From Candidatus Hydrogenedentota bacterium (GTDB lineage Bacteria > Hydrogenedentota > Hydrogenedentia > Hydrogenedentales > JAEUWI01): a DNA stretch of 9,407 nt. How positions within the stretch are numbered: the stretch's first letter is position 1; every line of letters begins with the position of its first letter. Under the pieces are notes generated by a model. The model did no database searches. It was given only the letters and a program-made list of their open reading frames with translations, and was not told the origin of the DNA. The position numbers and the translations under genes were made by a program. The stretch lies in contig JAUIKJ010000089.1 of assembly GCA_030430835.1 (NCBI GenBank), forward strand, positions 1 to 9,407. Reading direction: 5' to 3'. Shown here piece by piece: positions 1 through 5,836 of the stretch.

Positions 1-1650
1 GCTCGTACGCAGCGTCTCCTTGTCCTCGAAGGCAGCGGGTTCCGCAATCGCCGCAAGCAGCGCATCGAAGGCCTCGGGCTCCGCCGCGCGCACCTTCGCG
101 TTCCACGCGGATTCCTGCGCGGCCTCGGCGATCTGGCGGCGGCGGGTATAGGCGTCGTACTCCGCGCGCACCAGCAGCATCTGCCCGCGCCAGTCCGTCG
201 CCAGCGCCGGGACCTCCTTCTCGAGTTCTTGCCAGTGCACGAGCGTCCGCTCGATCGACGCGTTCTCCGTGATCGCGCCCTCCCAATTGTCCTCCAGCGC
301 GAGGATGCCTTTTGCGATCTCGGTGGCGTGCTCCGGACCGAAGAAGAGATTGGCGTAGCCGCGCAGCACATCCTTCACTTCGCGATCTGGCTGCATGCCC
401 AAGGCACTCCAGATCGCCTTGTTCACGTCGTCGTGTACGCCGTCGGAATAGCTGATGAAGCCGCAGGTTTCGTCGCCGAAGGCACGAATGACTTCGGCAT
501 AAAATTCCGGACGCGGGTTGATGCATTCCCGCCCGAGCGTGAGCGCGAAGGCGGGGTCCCACCACGGCACGGGATACTGCGCACGCGTCGTGTGCGTAAT
601 GTCCGGGTAGTCACGCAGCGGATACGCCGGGTCGATACTGCGCCGCATCGCCGCGAGCGGCGGCGTGGACGGACCGGCAACGATGCCGCGCAACCACGCC
701 GGTTTCTCCTCCTTCAGAAAACGGTAGACCCACGCGCTCTGCGCCATGTCGAAGCCCTGCGTCGACATCCACACCCCCGCCTCGGGATGGTGCTGCACGA
801 GCAGGTCGTGGACTTCCTTGAGGTACGGCAACACCAACTCCGGCGAGTTGCTCCCCGGGTCGCCGCCGGGGAAGAACACGCCGTCAATACGCGGACAATC
901 CTCGAAGAGTTCCTTGTACTGCGCAAGCTGCGCTTCGCAGGCCGCGTGATCCGCGAGGTCAAATTCCGCCGGCGTCCACAGCCAATACTGCAGGCCGTAG
1001 CGTGCGCAGATCTCCGACATCGCCCGGTTCATCTCACGCCGGGACACCTTGAAGTGTACGCTGTCGTCGTTGTCCTGAAACGGGATGTTCTCGATCGCGT
1101 TGGTCCCGAAGAGCGCGAGCTCGCGGATGTGCTGGTCGAACTGCGCCACCGTCCACGCGTCCCAACTGTTCGCCCGCGCGCGGTAGCCGAGTTGATGTCC
1201 GCGCAGCGGCAGGTGCGGTGTCACGGCGATATCCAGATCGCCCGGCACCCGGAAGTAGCCCGCGTCCCAGTCCGCATGTTGCAGCAGCGCCCCAATCGCG
1301 TAGAGCAACGCATGCGGCACCGCCGCCTCCATATGTAACGCGCCCTCCTTCGCCCACACCCGGAAGTACTCGTAGGACCTGCCCTTCGCGTCGTAGCCCA
1401 GTGGCGCCCGCAACTCCCAGCCCGCGATGTGAATCCGTACAGGCACACCGTCGCTGCCGCCCTCGTGCCACTGCGGCAACCCCGTGCGCGCAGCGATCTC
1501 CTCAACCAGCACGTCAACAACCTGCTGCACCCCCGGCGCGTCCGGCTCACCCGTCACGCTGATTGAGGCGCGGGCGAGATCGAGGGGGGCCGCGGCGTGA
1601 ACAAGCGACGCAAGATTGATTGCCGCAAGGAGTATCGCCAATCGCAACAT
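1..1650 (-). CDS. Secreted GH67/GH20-like glycoside hydrolase, 3' end outside window
   Basis: The frame is open for 550 codons from the ATG at 1650 to the window edge, so the C-terminus is missing. Residues 1-20 form a Sec signal peptide (hydrophobic core LAILLAA, then LVHAAA), so the product is exported. Residues about 25-145 resemble the alpha/beta domain that precedes the catalytic barrel in GH67 and GH20 enzymes. From residue 149 (LRGHQLGYR) a TIM-barrel-like region follows, with FGTNAIENIP at 181-190, YWLWTP at 222-227, an acidic strand end at 256-266 (DGVFFPGGDPG) and GFISYSDGVHDD at 397-408. Alpha-glucuronidase or hexosaminidase-like activity on plant or algal glycans is an inference: I cannot place a certain catalytic acid, and the usual GH20 Asp-Glu pair is not evident at GGDPG. 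No in-frame start lies just upstream and no strong ribosome site is visible. The Doc toxin gene ends 47 bp upstream, so co-transcription is possible. Confidence 0.8.
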   Translation of the reverse strand, partial: MLRLAILLAAINLASLVHAAAPLDLARASISVTGEPDAPGVQQVVDVLVEEIAARTGLPQWHEGGSDGVPVRIHIAGWELRAPLGYDAKGRSYEYFRVWAKEGALHMEAAVPHALLYAIGALLQHADWDAGYFRVPGDLDIAVTPHLPLRGHQLGYRARANSWDAWTVAQFDQHIRELALFGTNAIENIPFQDNDDSVHFKVSRREMNRAMSEICARYGLQYWLWTPAEFDLADHAACEAQLAQYKELFEDCPRIDGVFFPGGDPGSNSPELVLPYLKEVHDLLVQHHPEAGVWMSTQGFDMAQSAWVYRFLKEEKPAWLRGIVAGPSTPPLAAMRRSIDPAYPLRDYPDITHTTRAQYPVPWWDPAFALTLGRECINPRPEFYAEVIRAFGDETCGFISYSDGVHDDVNKAIWSALGMQPDREVKDVLRGYANLFFGPEHATEIAKGILALEDNWEGAITENASIERTLVHWQELEKEVPALATDWRGQMLLVRAEYDAYTRRRQIAEAAQESAWNAKVRAAEPEAFDALLAAIAEPAAFEDKETLRTS

Positions 1651-1697
1651 CGAGGAAACGATGCCTACAGTTAGAACCCTTGTACGAGGTGCGCTCG

Positions 1698-2093
1698 CTA
1701 CACAGCGGATACGTTTTTCCTCAGCCATGCCGCCAGTTCCTCCTCGGCAAATTCTCCGGCTGCCAGTTCCGTCATGACGCGCGTGGCTTCCGGCTGCGGA
1801 GCCGTCAAGCGATGTCCATGTAGCTTCAGAAAGACCAGCATCGTCGCGAAGGCCGTTCGCTTGTTCCCGTCGATGAAGGGATGATTCTTGGCGATACCGA
1901 ATCCGTAGGCCGCCGCCAGAGAACACAGGTCAACATCCTGCATGTAAGCCGATATATTCTTCGGGCGCGCCAGCGCGGACTCGAGCAGATACTGATCGCG
2001 CACGCCGCTGGCTCCACCGTAGCGCCGGATCATGTCCTCGTGAATGAGCAAGACTTCGTCCGTCTGGATCCAGTCTTCACTTTGCCAAGTCAC
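1698..2093 (-). CDS. doc: Doc-type (death-on-curing) Fic-fold toxin
   Basis: This is the toxin of a type II toxin-antitoxin module. With the GTG start at 2093 the product has 131 residues, close to the roughly 126 of P1 Doc. The Fic-fold signature HPFIDGNKR lies at residues 71-79 and is followed by TAFATMLVFL, as in Doc proteins. The N-terminus (DEVLLIHEDMIRRYGG, residues 12-27) is also typical of the family. Characterised Doc transfers phosphate from ATP to elongation factor Tu and halts translation; the same action here is inferred from the motif. The frame stays open further up to an ATG at 2171, which would add 26 residues and overlap the antitoxin gene by 95 bp. I prefer GTG because the family has no such extension and the overlap falls to 17 bp. 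All expected motif residues are present, so the toxin looks intact. Confidence 0.88.
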   Translation of the reverse strand: MTWQSEDWIQTDEVLLIHEDMIRRYGGASGVRDQYLLESALARPKNISAYMQDVDLCSLAAAYGFGIAKNHPFIDGNKRTAFATMLVFLKLHGHRLTAPQPEATRVMTELAAGEFAEEELAAWLRKNVSAV

Positions 2094-2301
2094 GAAGGGT
2101 ATCGCCGTATTCTTGATTGCACTCTTCAAGGGCCTCGGCAATCCGCCGCTTCCGTTCGTCCGCGAGCGCAAGGTGCAATCCGGCAGCGTCCCGCGTCACG
2201 ACCACATCGTCACCCTCGGAAGCGTTCCAACCCGTCAGGATATCTTCGGAAATCACGAGGCGAAGCGCGCCCTCAATACGTTCTACACGCAGTTTTTGCA
2301 T
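2077..2301 (-). CDS. AbrB/MazE/SpoVT-type antitoxin of the Doc module
   Basis: The 74-residue product has the pattern of a swapped-hairpin AbrB-like DNA-binding domain at residues 1-45, with VERIEGALRLVISEDILTGW followed by GDDVVVTRDAAGLHLAL. A charged helical tail at 46-74 (DERKRRIAEALEE...DTLRDLAK) is likely to bind and neutralise the toxin. Antitoxins of this type sit directly before Doc genes in many genomes. Here the gene precedes the Doc gene and overlaps it by 17 bp, which fits translational coupling and antitoxin-first expression. The ATG at 2301 is supported by a perfect AGGAGG eight bases upstream. The protein probably represses its own promoter, and a small inverted repeat lies over the candidate -10 box. 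The pairing with Phd is the textbook case for Doc; an AbrB-type partner is the common alternative. Confidence 0.87.
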   Translation of the reverse strand: MQKLRVERIEGALRLVISEDILTGWNASEGDDVVVTRDAAGLHLALADERKRRIAEALEECNQEYGDTLRDLAK

Positions 2302-2309
2302 GGATTCGG

Positions 2310-2315
2310 CCTCCT
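2310..2315 (-). promoter_or_regulatory. Strong Shine-Dalgarno of the antitoxin gene
   Basis: The minus strand reads AGGAGG, a full match to the anti-16S consensus, with eight bases before the antitoxin ATG at 2301. It fixes that start. The Doc gene has no comparable site, which would favour more antitoxin than toxin synthesis. Confidence 0.8.
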
Positions 2316-2321
2316 ATCGTT

Positions 2322-2338
2322 GCTATCTAGAGTATAGC
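2322..2338 (-). promoter_or_regulatory. Candidate -10 box inside an inverted repeat upstream of the antitoxin
   Basis: The plus strand reads GCTATCTAGAGTATAGC, an inverted repeat with perfect 5-base arms (GCTAT/ATAGC) around 7 bases. On the minus strand it contains TATACT (2336-2331), a good -10 hexamer 29 bases before the antitoxin ATG. No convincing -35 hexamer is visible at 16-18 bp. An operator overlapping the -10 box would suit toxin-antitoxin autoregulation. The arms are short, so the assignment is tentative. Confidence 0.4.
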
Positions 2339-2344
2339 CTATGC

Positions 2345-3160
2345 CTACAACCCGAATATGCGCTCCGCATTCCCATGCAGAAACAGCGCCCGCGCCTCGT
2401 CATCCAGCCCCAGGGCGTCGAGATCGTCGAGGCACGCCGCATGCGGGATCATCGGGTAGTTCGTGCCGAAGAGCACTTTCTTCCGGCCACGGCCGCGCAT
2501 GTATTCCACCAGCGGCGCGGGGTAACGCCTGGCCTTGTAAGCCGAGGTGTCGATGTAGAAGTTCGGGTACTTGTTCGCCAGCGAGAAGACCTCGTCCAGC
2601 CAGGGATGCCCCACGTGCCCGCCGATGACGACGAGATCCGGAAACTCGAGCAGCACCTCATCGAGATAGGGAATCGGCCGGCCCGGCTCGGAGGGACAGA
2701 GCGGGCCGGTGTGGCCGATCTGCGTGCAGAAGGGCACACCGAGTTCGCAGCATTCGGCATAGAGCGGGTAATAGCGCCGGTCGTTCGGCGGCAGGTTCCA
2801 CAGCCACGGCACGATGCGCAGCCCCTTGAAGCCCCGCTCCTTCACGCACTGCCGCAGCTCGCGCACCGCCTCCATCGGCCGGTATAGATCCACCGACGCC
2901 AACCCGAAGAATCGATCCGGATACGCATCGATGCACTTCGCCACCTCGTCATTCGAAATGAGCGCGCCCCGCGGCCCATGCCACGCCGCAATGAATCCCC
3001 GCGATACCCCCGCCGCATCCATCGACCCCACCGTCATCTCCAGCGGCACCGCCGGAATCTCCTCCACCCCCATCCACCGCAACAACGACGCGAAACACGG
3101 TTCCGAAAGGAAGCGCTCGGTCGGATGCTGCATCCACATGTCGATGATCGGGGTAGCCAT
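2345..3160 (-). CDS. Amidohydrolase_2 (PF04909-like) family protein with altered metal ligands
   Basis: The product has 271 residues and no signal peptide, so it should be cytoplasmic. It has the layout of the ACMSD-like amidohydrolase_2 family: an N-terminal strand with IIDMWMQHP at residues 5-13, FGLASVDLYRP at 85-95, GFKGLRIVPW at 110-119, CTQIGHTGP at 145-153, GGHVGHPWLDE at 180-190, YIDTSAY at 202-208, LFGTNYPM at 230-237 and a closing helix NAERIFGL. Members are usually metal-dependent hydrolases or decarboxylases of small carbonyl compounds. Here the usual Asp-x-His-x-His reads Asp7-x-Trp9-x-Gln11, and the usual Asp of FGSDYP is Asn234. His150, His182 and His185 remain. The substrate is unknown. 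The start at 3160 is supported by GAGGG nine bases upstream. The gene ends 43 bp before the antitoxin start, and the promoter-like site in that gap suggests the module can be transcribed separately. Confidence 0.85.
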   Translation of the reverse strand: MATPIIDMWMQHPTERFLSEPCFASLLRWMGVEEIPAVPLEMTVGSMDAAGVSRGFIAAWHGPRGALISNDEVAKCIDAYPDRFFGLASVDLYRPMEAVRELRQCVKERGFKGLRIVPWLWNLPPNDRRYYPLYAECCELGVPFCTQIGHTGPLCPSEPGRPIPYLDEVLLEFPDLVVIGGHVGHPWLDEVFSLANKYPNFYIDTSAYKARRYPAPLVEYMRGRGRKKVLFGTNYPMIPHAACLDDLDALGLDDEARALFLHGNAERIFGL

Positions 3161-3212
3161 GGCGAAAATCCCTCAGAGTATCGATTCAACGCACCCGCCG
3201 CGCAGTTTATCG

Positions 3213-3241
3213 TTGCCGGATCCGCGCCCATGTAGTAAGGT
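3213..3241 (+). promoter_or_regulatory. Candidate sigma-70-like promoter of the membrane-protein operon
   Basis: TTGCCG (3213-3218) and TAAGGT (3236-3241) are separated by exactly 17 bases and end 46 bp before the first ATG of the five-gene plus-strand run. Matches to consensus are moderate (TTG plus three of six in the -10 box). The site lies in the only intergenic space between the divergent amidohydrolase gene and this operon, which is where a promoter is expected. Confidence 0.4.
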
Positions 3242-3287
3242 AGAACCAGACGGAGGCAGGTCGAATCGGGGTTGGAGCGGCGTGCGC

Positions 3288-3857
3288 ATGTTGACCATGG
3301 CCTACATTACGCGCGGAACCGGGTTCGCCTTGCTCCTGGCGCTCCTGGGATTCCACTGGCATAACACCCGCCTCGAATTCCCCAGCGAGGTCATCGCCGT
3401 GCAGCTCACCCCCGGCGCCTACGAGGTCGACGCCCGCTACGACTTCCGCAATCCCGGCGCCGCGCCCATCATGAAAGCCGTGCTCCTGCCCTACGTGCAG
3501 GCGGCGAACACCCCGCCCGCCGAACTCCTCGCCCTCGTGCCGGACGCGGGCAACCTGCACAGCCTCAACCTCGGCCGCCGCGGCAACGCCTGGCTTACGC
3601 TGCTCTACGTGCCCCCCGGCACCCACAGCCTCCGCCTCCATTACCGCCAGCCCACGGAGTCCCGCCAAGGCAGCTACATCCTCACCACCACCGCAACCTG
3701 GGACGCGCCGCTCGAATCCGGCGTGTACACCCTCAGCGCGAAAGGTGTCACGCTGCGCGATTCGAATTATCCACTCGAGCCCGGCGATAGCGGCCAGTTC
3801 CACTTCGAGGAGCAGGACTTCATGCCGCCGAAGGATTGGGAATTCTCATGGGACTGA
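3288..3857 (+). CDS. Exported or membrane-anchored beta-rich protein of unknown function, first gene of the operon
   Basis: I do not recognise this gene. The 189-residue product begins with a charged stretch and a hydrophobic segment at residues 11-22 (TGFALLLALLGF), followed by HWHNTRLEFP, which fits a signal anchor or signal peptide. The rest alternates polar and hydrophobic residues as in a beta-sandwich: EVIAVQLTPGAYEVDARYDF, AWLTLLYVPPGTHSLRLHYR, GSYILTTTATWDAPLESGVYTL. It ends with an aromatic and acidic tail (EEQDFMPPKDWEFSWD). An adhesion-like or ligand-binding periplasmic domain is an inference from this pattern only. The ATG at 3288 has GGAG ten bases upstream; an in-frame GTG at 3282 and a second ATG at 3297 are alternatives. 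The last 10 bases overlap the next gene, so the two are probably translated together. Confidence 0.7.
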   Translation: MLTMAYITRGTGFALLLALLGFHWHNTRLEFPSEVIAVQLTPGAYEVDARYDFRNPGAAPIMKAVLLPYVQAANTPPAELLALVPDAGNLHSLNLGRRGNAWLTLLYVPPGTHSLRLHYRQPTESRQGSYILTTTATWDAPLESGVYTLSAKGVTLRDSNYPLEPGDSGQFHFEEQDFMPPKDWEFSWD

Positions 3858-4312
3858 GAATTCGCTGCATCGCACTGCTGCTCTTGGCGTGTCCCGTTGC
3901 GACCGCTGTCACGGACGAGGTGTACTTGGCACATACGTATTCGTATGTGTCCCTGATTCTTCTCAACGTCTTTCAGGTTGCTCTTCTCTATGGAACGATT
4001 CGTATCAGTGGCTGTGAAGACTTCGTCTTCTACCCCGCCCACGGTGGCAAGCGAAAGCGCGAAGTTCATACCTGGGGATGGCTATTCCTCTTCGGCTTCA
4101 TGGCGCCCCAGATAGTAACCGCCGTCGCAGTCATGCTGACACTCGTCCGTGGCGCACAACTGGTCGCAGCTTCGTTCGTGGGTGGCGTGCTAAGAATACA
4201 ACGTCCACGATTTGAATCGGCACACCCCATGCGGCTACTGCTCGCCGGCACCGCGCTGCTGACGGTTCTGTCCGCCGAGTACGCACTCTTACATTGGATG
4301 GGGCAGTCATGA
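3848..4312 (+). CDS. Small multipass membrane protein, array member 1 of 4
   Basis: The 154-residue product has a hydrophobic N-terminus (residues 7-20, likely signal peptide), then membrane segments near 31-50, 76-99 and 129-150. No known family is recognised. Features shared with the following genes are a small-residue motif at the end of the first mature segment (ISGCEDFVFY, 53-62) and, after the second segment, LVRGAQLV...GGVLRIQRPRFE (99-123). The latter matches array member 2 closely. The ATG at 3848 overlaps the preceding stop by 10 bp; a TTG at 3836 is also in frame, but the ATG is better placed after AAGGA/GGGA. It lacks the Ala-His-Ala-Asn-Pro signal-peptide end seen in members 2 and 4 and has TAVTDEV instead. 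The C-terminus overlaps the next gene by ATGA. Confidence 0.8.
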   Translation: MGLRIRCIALLLLACPVATAVTDEVYLAHTYSYVSLILLNVFQVALLYGTIRISGCEDFVFYPAHGGKRKREVHTWGWLFLFGFMAPQIVTAVAVMLTLVRGAQLVAASFVGGVLRIQRPRFESAHPMRLLLAGTALLTVLSAEYALLHWMGQS

Positions 4313-4782
4313 CATTCAACAACCTTTCGACAACACGGCGAATTTGGATGAGCATCGCGACAGCACTGCTACTCTTCCCGGTCGCAGCACACGCCAATCC
4401 GGTTTCCAGCGGTGAACTCACCATGCGGTCGATATTCTTCGGCCTATCCCTCGTCGCCGGGATGTACGCCTTTCTCTACGCCAGCGGCGGCGACAAGATT
4501 GTCTTCTGGAAGCACGACCCACATACCGAGTTCGTCATCTGGGTCTCGCTGGTCCTCGTTGAATTCATGTTGCCTATGGCCGGTCTCCTCATTGTAATCT
4601 TGCTGTGCCTGGTTCGAGGCCTTGAACTGATCGGTTACGCCGTGGCGAAAGGAGTCTTCCGTATACAGCGCCCTATGCTGGAAGGGCTGCATCCATCGAG
4701 CCTGTTCATCTCTGGCGCACTCACCGTCGTCCAGATTCCGGCCAGCTACTTCCTCATCGGATATATGCTGAGACGAGTATGA
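4309..4782 (+). CDS. Small multipass membrane protein, array member 2 of 4
   Basis: The 157-residue product has a clear signal peptide ending VAAHA before NPVSS (cleavage expected near residue 29). Membrane segments follow near 41-58, 75-100 and 130-152. Between the first two lies ASGGDKIVFWKHDPHTE (59-75), and after the second lies CLVRGLELIGYAVAKGVFRI with QRPMLEGLHP (100-129). This last block is the most conserved part of the array: Leu-x-Arg-Gly, then Lys-Gly-[Val/Ile], then a Gln-x-Pro pair before the last membrane segment. I know no named family for it. The ATG overlaps the upstream stop in ATGA (4309-4312) and has GGGG about six bases upstream. A TTG at 4294 is in frame but adds nothing recognisable. 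Third-codon GC looks lower than in the enzyme genes on either side. Confidence 0.82.
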   Translation: MTFNNLSTTRRIWMSIATALLLFPVAAHANPVSSGELTMRSIFFGLSLVAGMYAFLYASGGDKIVFWKHDPHTEFVIWVSLVLVEFMLPMAGLLIVILLCLVRGLELIGYAVAKGVFRIQRPMLEGLHPSSLFISGALTVVQIPASYFLIGYMLRRV

Positions 4783-5237
4783 ACAGCCACGTTAACACGC
4801 CAAGCCCGCGCACCATCGCAGCTTTGGTATTCATGGTGGTGCCTACAACCGCCTACGCGAATCCCAGTACAGGCGCTGAAGCCGCACTCCTTCCCATAGC
4901 CCTGATTCAGATCGTGCTCACTTTCTTCATCGTCCGTGCGTGCGGCGGTATTCACCTGGTTGCCGCGCAGCAAAGCATCGCGCGATCACTCGTTGTTCAA
5001 TTCGGCATTCTTGTGATCGTGGTCTCTGCGCCCGCGGTGGGCATGTTCTTGCTCCTGCTCTACTGCCTGATGCTCGGCGGACGGTTGATCGATCGCGCTA
5101 TAGAAAAGGGAATCCTCCACAAGGAGCAGCCAGAACTCGCGGGTGTTCGTGCAAGGTCCCTGCTATTGGGTGGACTCACCATCCTCTTCTTCCTACCGGC
5201 GAGTATCGCATTGCTCGCCGTGGCCGTCAGACGATGA
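4779..5237 (+). CDS. Small multipass membrane protein, array member 3 of 4
   Basis: The 152-residue product begins with a signal peptide ending TTAYA before NPSTG (about residue 27). Membrane segments follow near 34-52, 71-97 and 127-149. Array features are present: RACGGIHLVAA (53-63) at the place of the SGG motif, and LMLGGRLIDRAIEKGILHKE with QPEL (97-120) at the place of the RGLxLI...KG...RIQRP block. In this copy Arg-Gly has become Gly-Gly, while Lys-Gly-Ile and Gln-Pro are kept. The ATG overlaps the preceding stop in ATGA (4779-4782) with GAGACGAG just upstream. The function is unknown. The shared architecture argues for descent from a common ancestor with its neighbours rather than chance similarity of hydrophobic proteins. 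Confidence 0.82.
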   Translation: MNSHVNTPSPRTIAALVFMVVPTTAYANPSTGAEAALLPIALIQIVLTFFIVRACGGIHLVAAQQSIARSLVVQFGILVIVVSAPAVGMFLLLLYCLMLGGRLIDRAIEKGILHKEQPELAGVRARSLLLGGLTILFFLPASIALLAVAVRR

Positions 5238-5737
5238 ACCGCGTCTACGAGAGTGATTTCACACGCGCTCTGGGCCTCACTGTTGCGTGCGCGTCTTGTG
5301 CACTGCCCGCCCATGCGAATCCCGTGACACTTGCCCCGCCGTATTTCCCGATACATCCCGAGGTCGTGCTCGCCGCACTGTGGTGCCCCGTTGCCACCGT
5401 GTTCTTCACCTGGGCGGGCGGCGCCTACGACTCGGTGCCGGAATACTGGAAGGGCGTAAGTCCGCGCCGCTGGGAAGTTCTCGCCATTCTCTTCATGTTG
5501 GTACTCATGTTTGCAGGCGATATCGCCGTGGTGATTCCCCTGGTCTACGCGGTCGCACGCGGTCTCCGCATGCTGCAGTGGTCCGCGCGATTCAATCTAT
5601 CCGCCGCGTTGCGCGAGGAATGTCCAATGATGAACCAGCAACACATGGCCCGTTCAGGCACCCTGCTTCTAATGAGCGTGATTCTCGTACCCTACGGATT
5701 GTTGCGATTGCTGATTGCCCTGGAGTTGTTCCGCTAG
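5234..5737 (+). CDS. Small multipass membrane protein, array member 4 of 4 (most divergent)
   Basis: The 167-residue product has a signal peptide ending LPAHA before NPVTL (about residue 28). Membrane segments follow near 44-61, 82-107 and 141-163. The first mature segment ends in TWAGGAYDSVPEYWKG (59-74), matching the SGG position of the other members. After the second segment comes YAVARGLRMLQWSARFNL (105-122), which keeps Ala-Arg-Gly-Leu but replaces the Lys-Gly...Gln-x-Pro block with a longer loop rich in Glu, Met and Gln (ALREECPMMNQQHM). It is therefore the most diverged copy, or one with a changed partner. The ATG sits in an ATGA overlap with member 3 (5234-5237), which fixes the start. 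About 100 bp without a gene follow before the alginate-lyase-like gene, so the operon probably ends here. Confidence 0.8.
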   Translation: MNRVYESDFTRALGLTVACASCALPAHANPVTLAPPYFPIHPEVVLAALWCPVATVFFTWAGGAYDSVPEYWKGVSPRRWEVLAILFMLVLMFAGDIAVVIPLVYAVARGLRMLQWSARFNLSAALREECPMMNQQHMARSGTLLLMSVILVPYGLLRLLIALELFR

Positions 5738-5836
5738 TCTGCGACCGATCCGGCCAAATTCTCCTGGCTTCTGCATATACGCGTTCTCAACCGCTATGGT
5801 CAAATCCCTTCTTCCAAGTGCGATACCTTGTCATCC

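Noticed and set aside
229..1338. Long plus-strand open frame of 369 codons
   Set aside because: It is antisense to the secreted glycoside hydrolase. Its translation is Arg-rich and of low quality, as expected for the shadow of a GC-rich gene, whereas the minus-strand frame has a signal peptide and ordered motifs.
2117..2887. Plus-strand open frame of 256 codons across the antitoxin and amidohydrolase genes
   Set aside because: It is antisense to two recognised genes and lacks any domain pattern.
2814..3287. N-terminal extension of the exported protein to an ATG at 2814
   Set aside because: The extra 158 residues are antisense to the amidohydrolase gene and read as shadow sequence. The hydrophobic N-terminus and ribosome site support 3288.
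4940..5233. Longer start for array member 4 at 4940
   Set aside because: The added part overlaps member 3 in another frame. The ATGA overlap at 5234 followed by a clean signal peptide is the better start.
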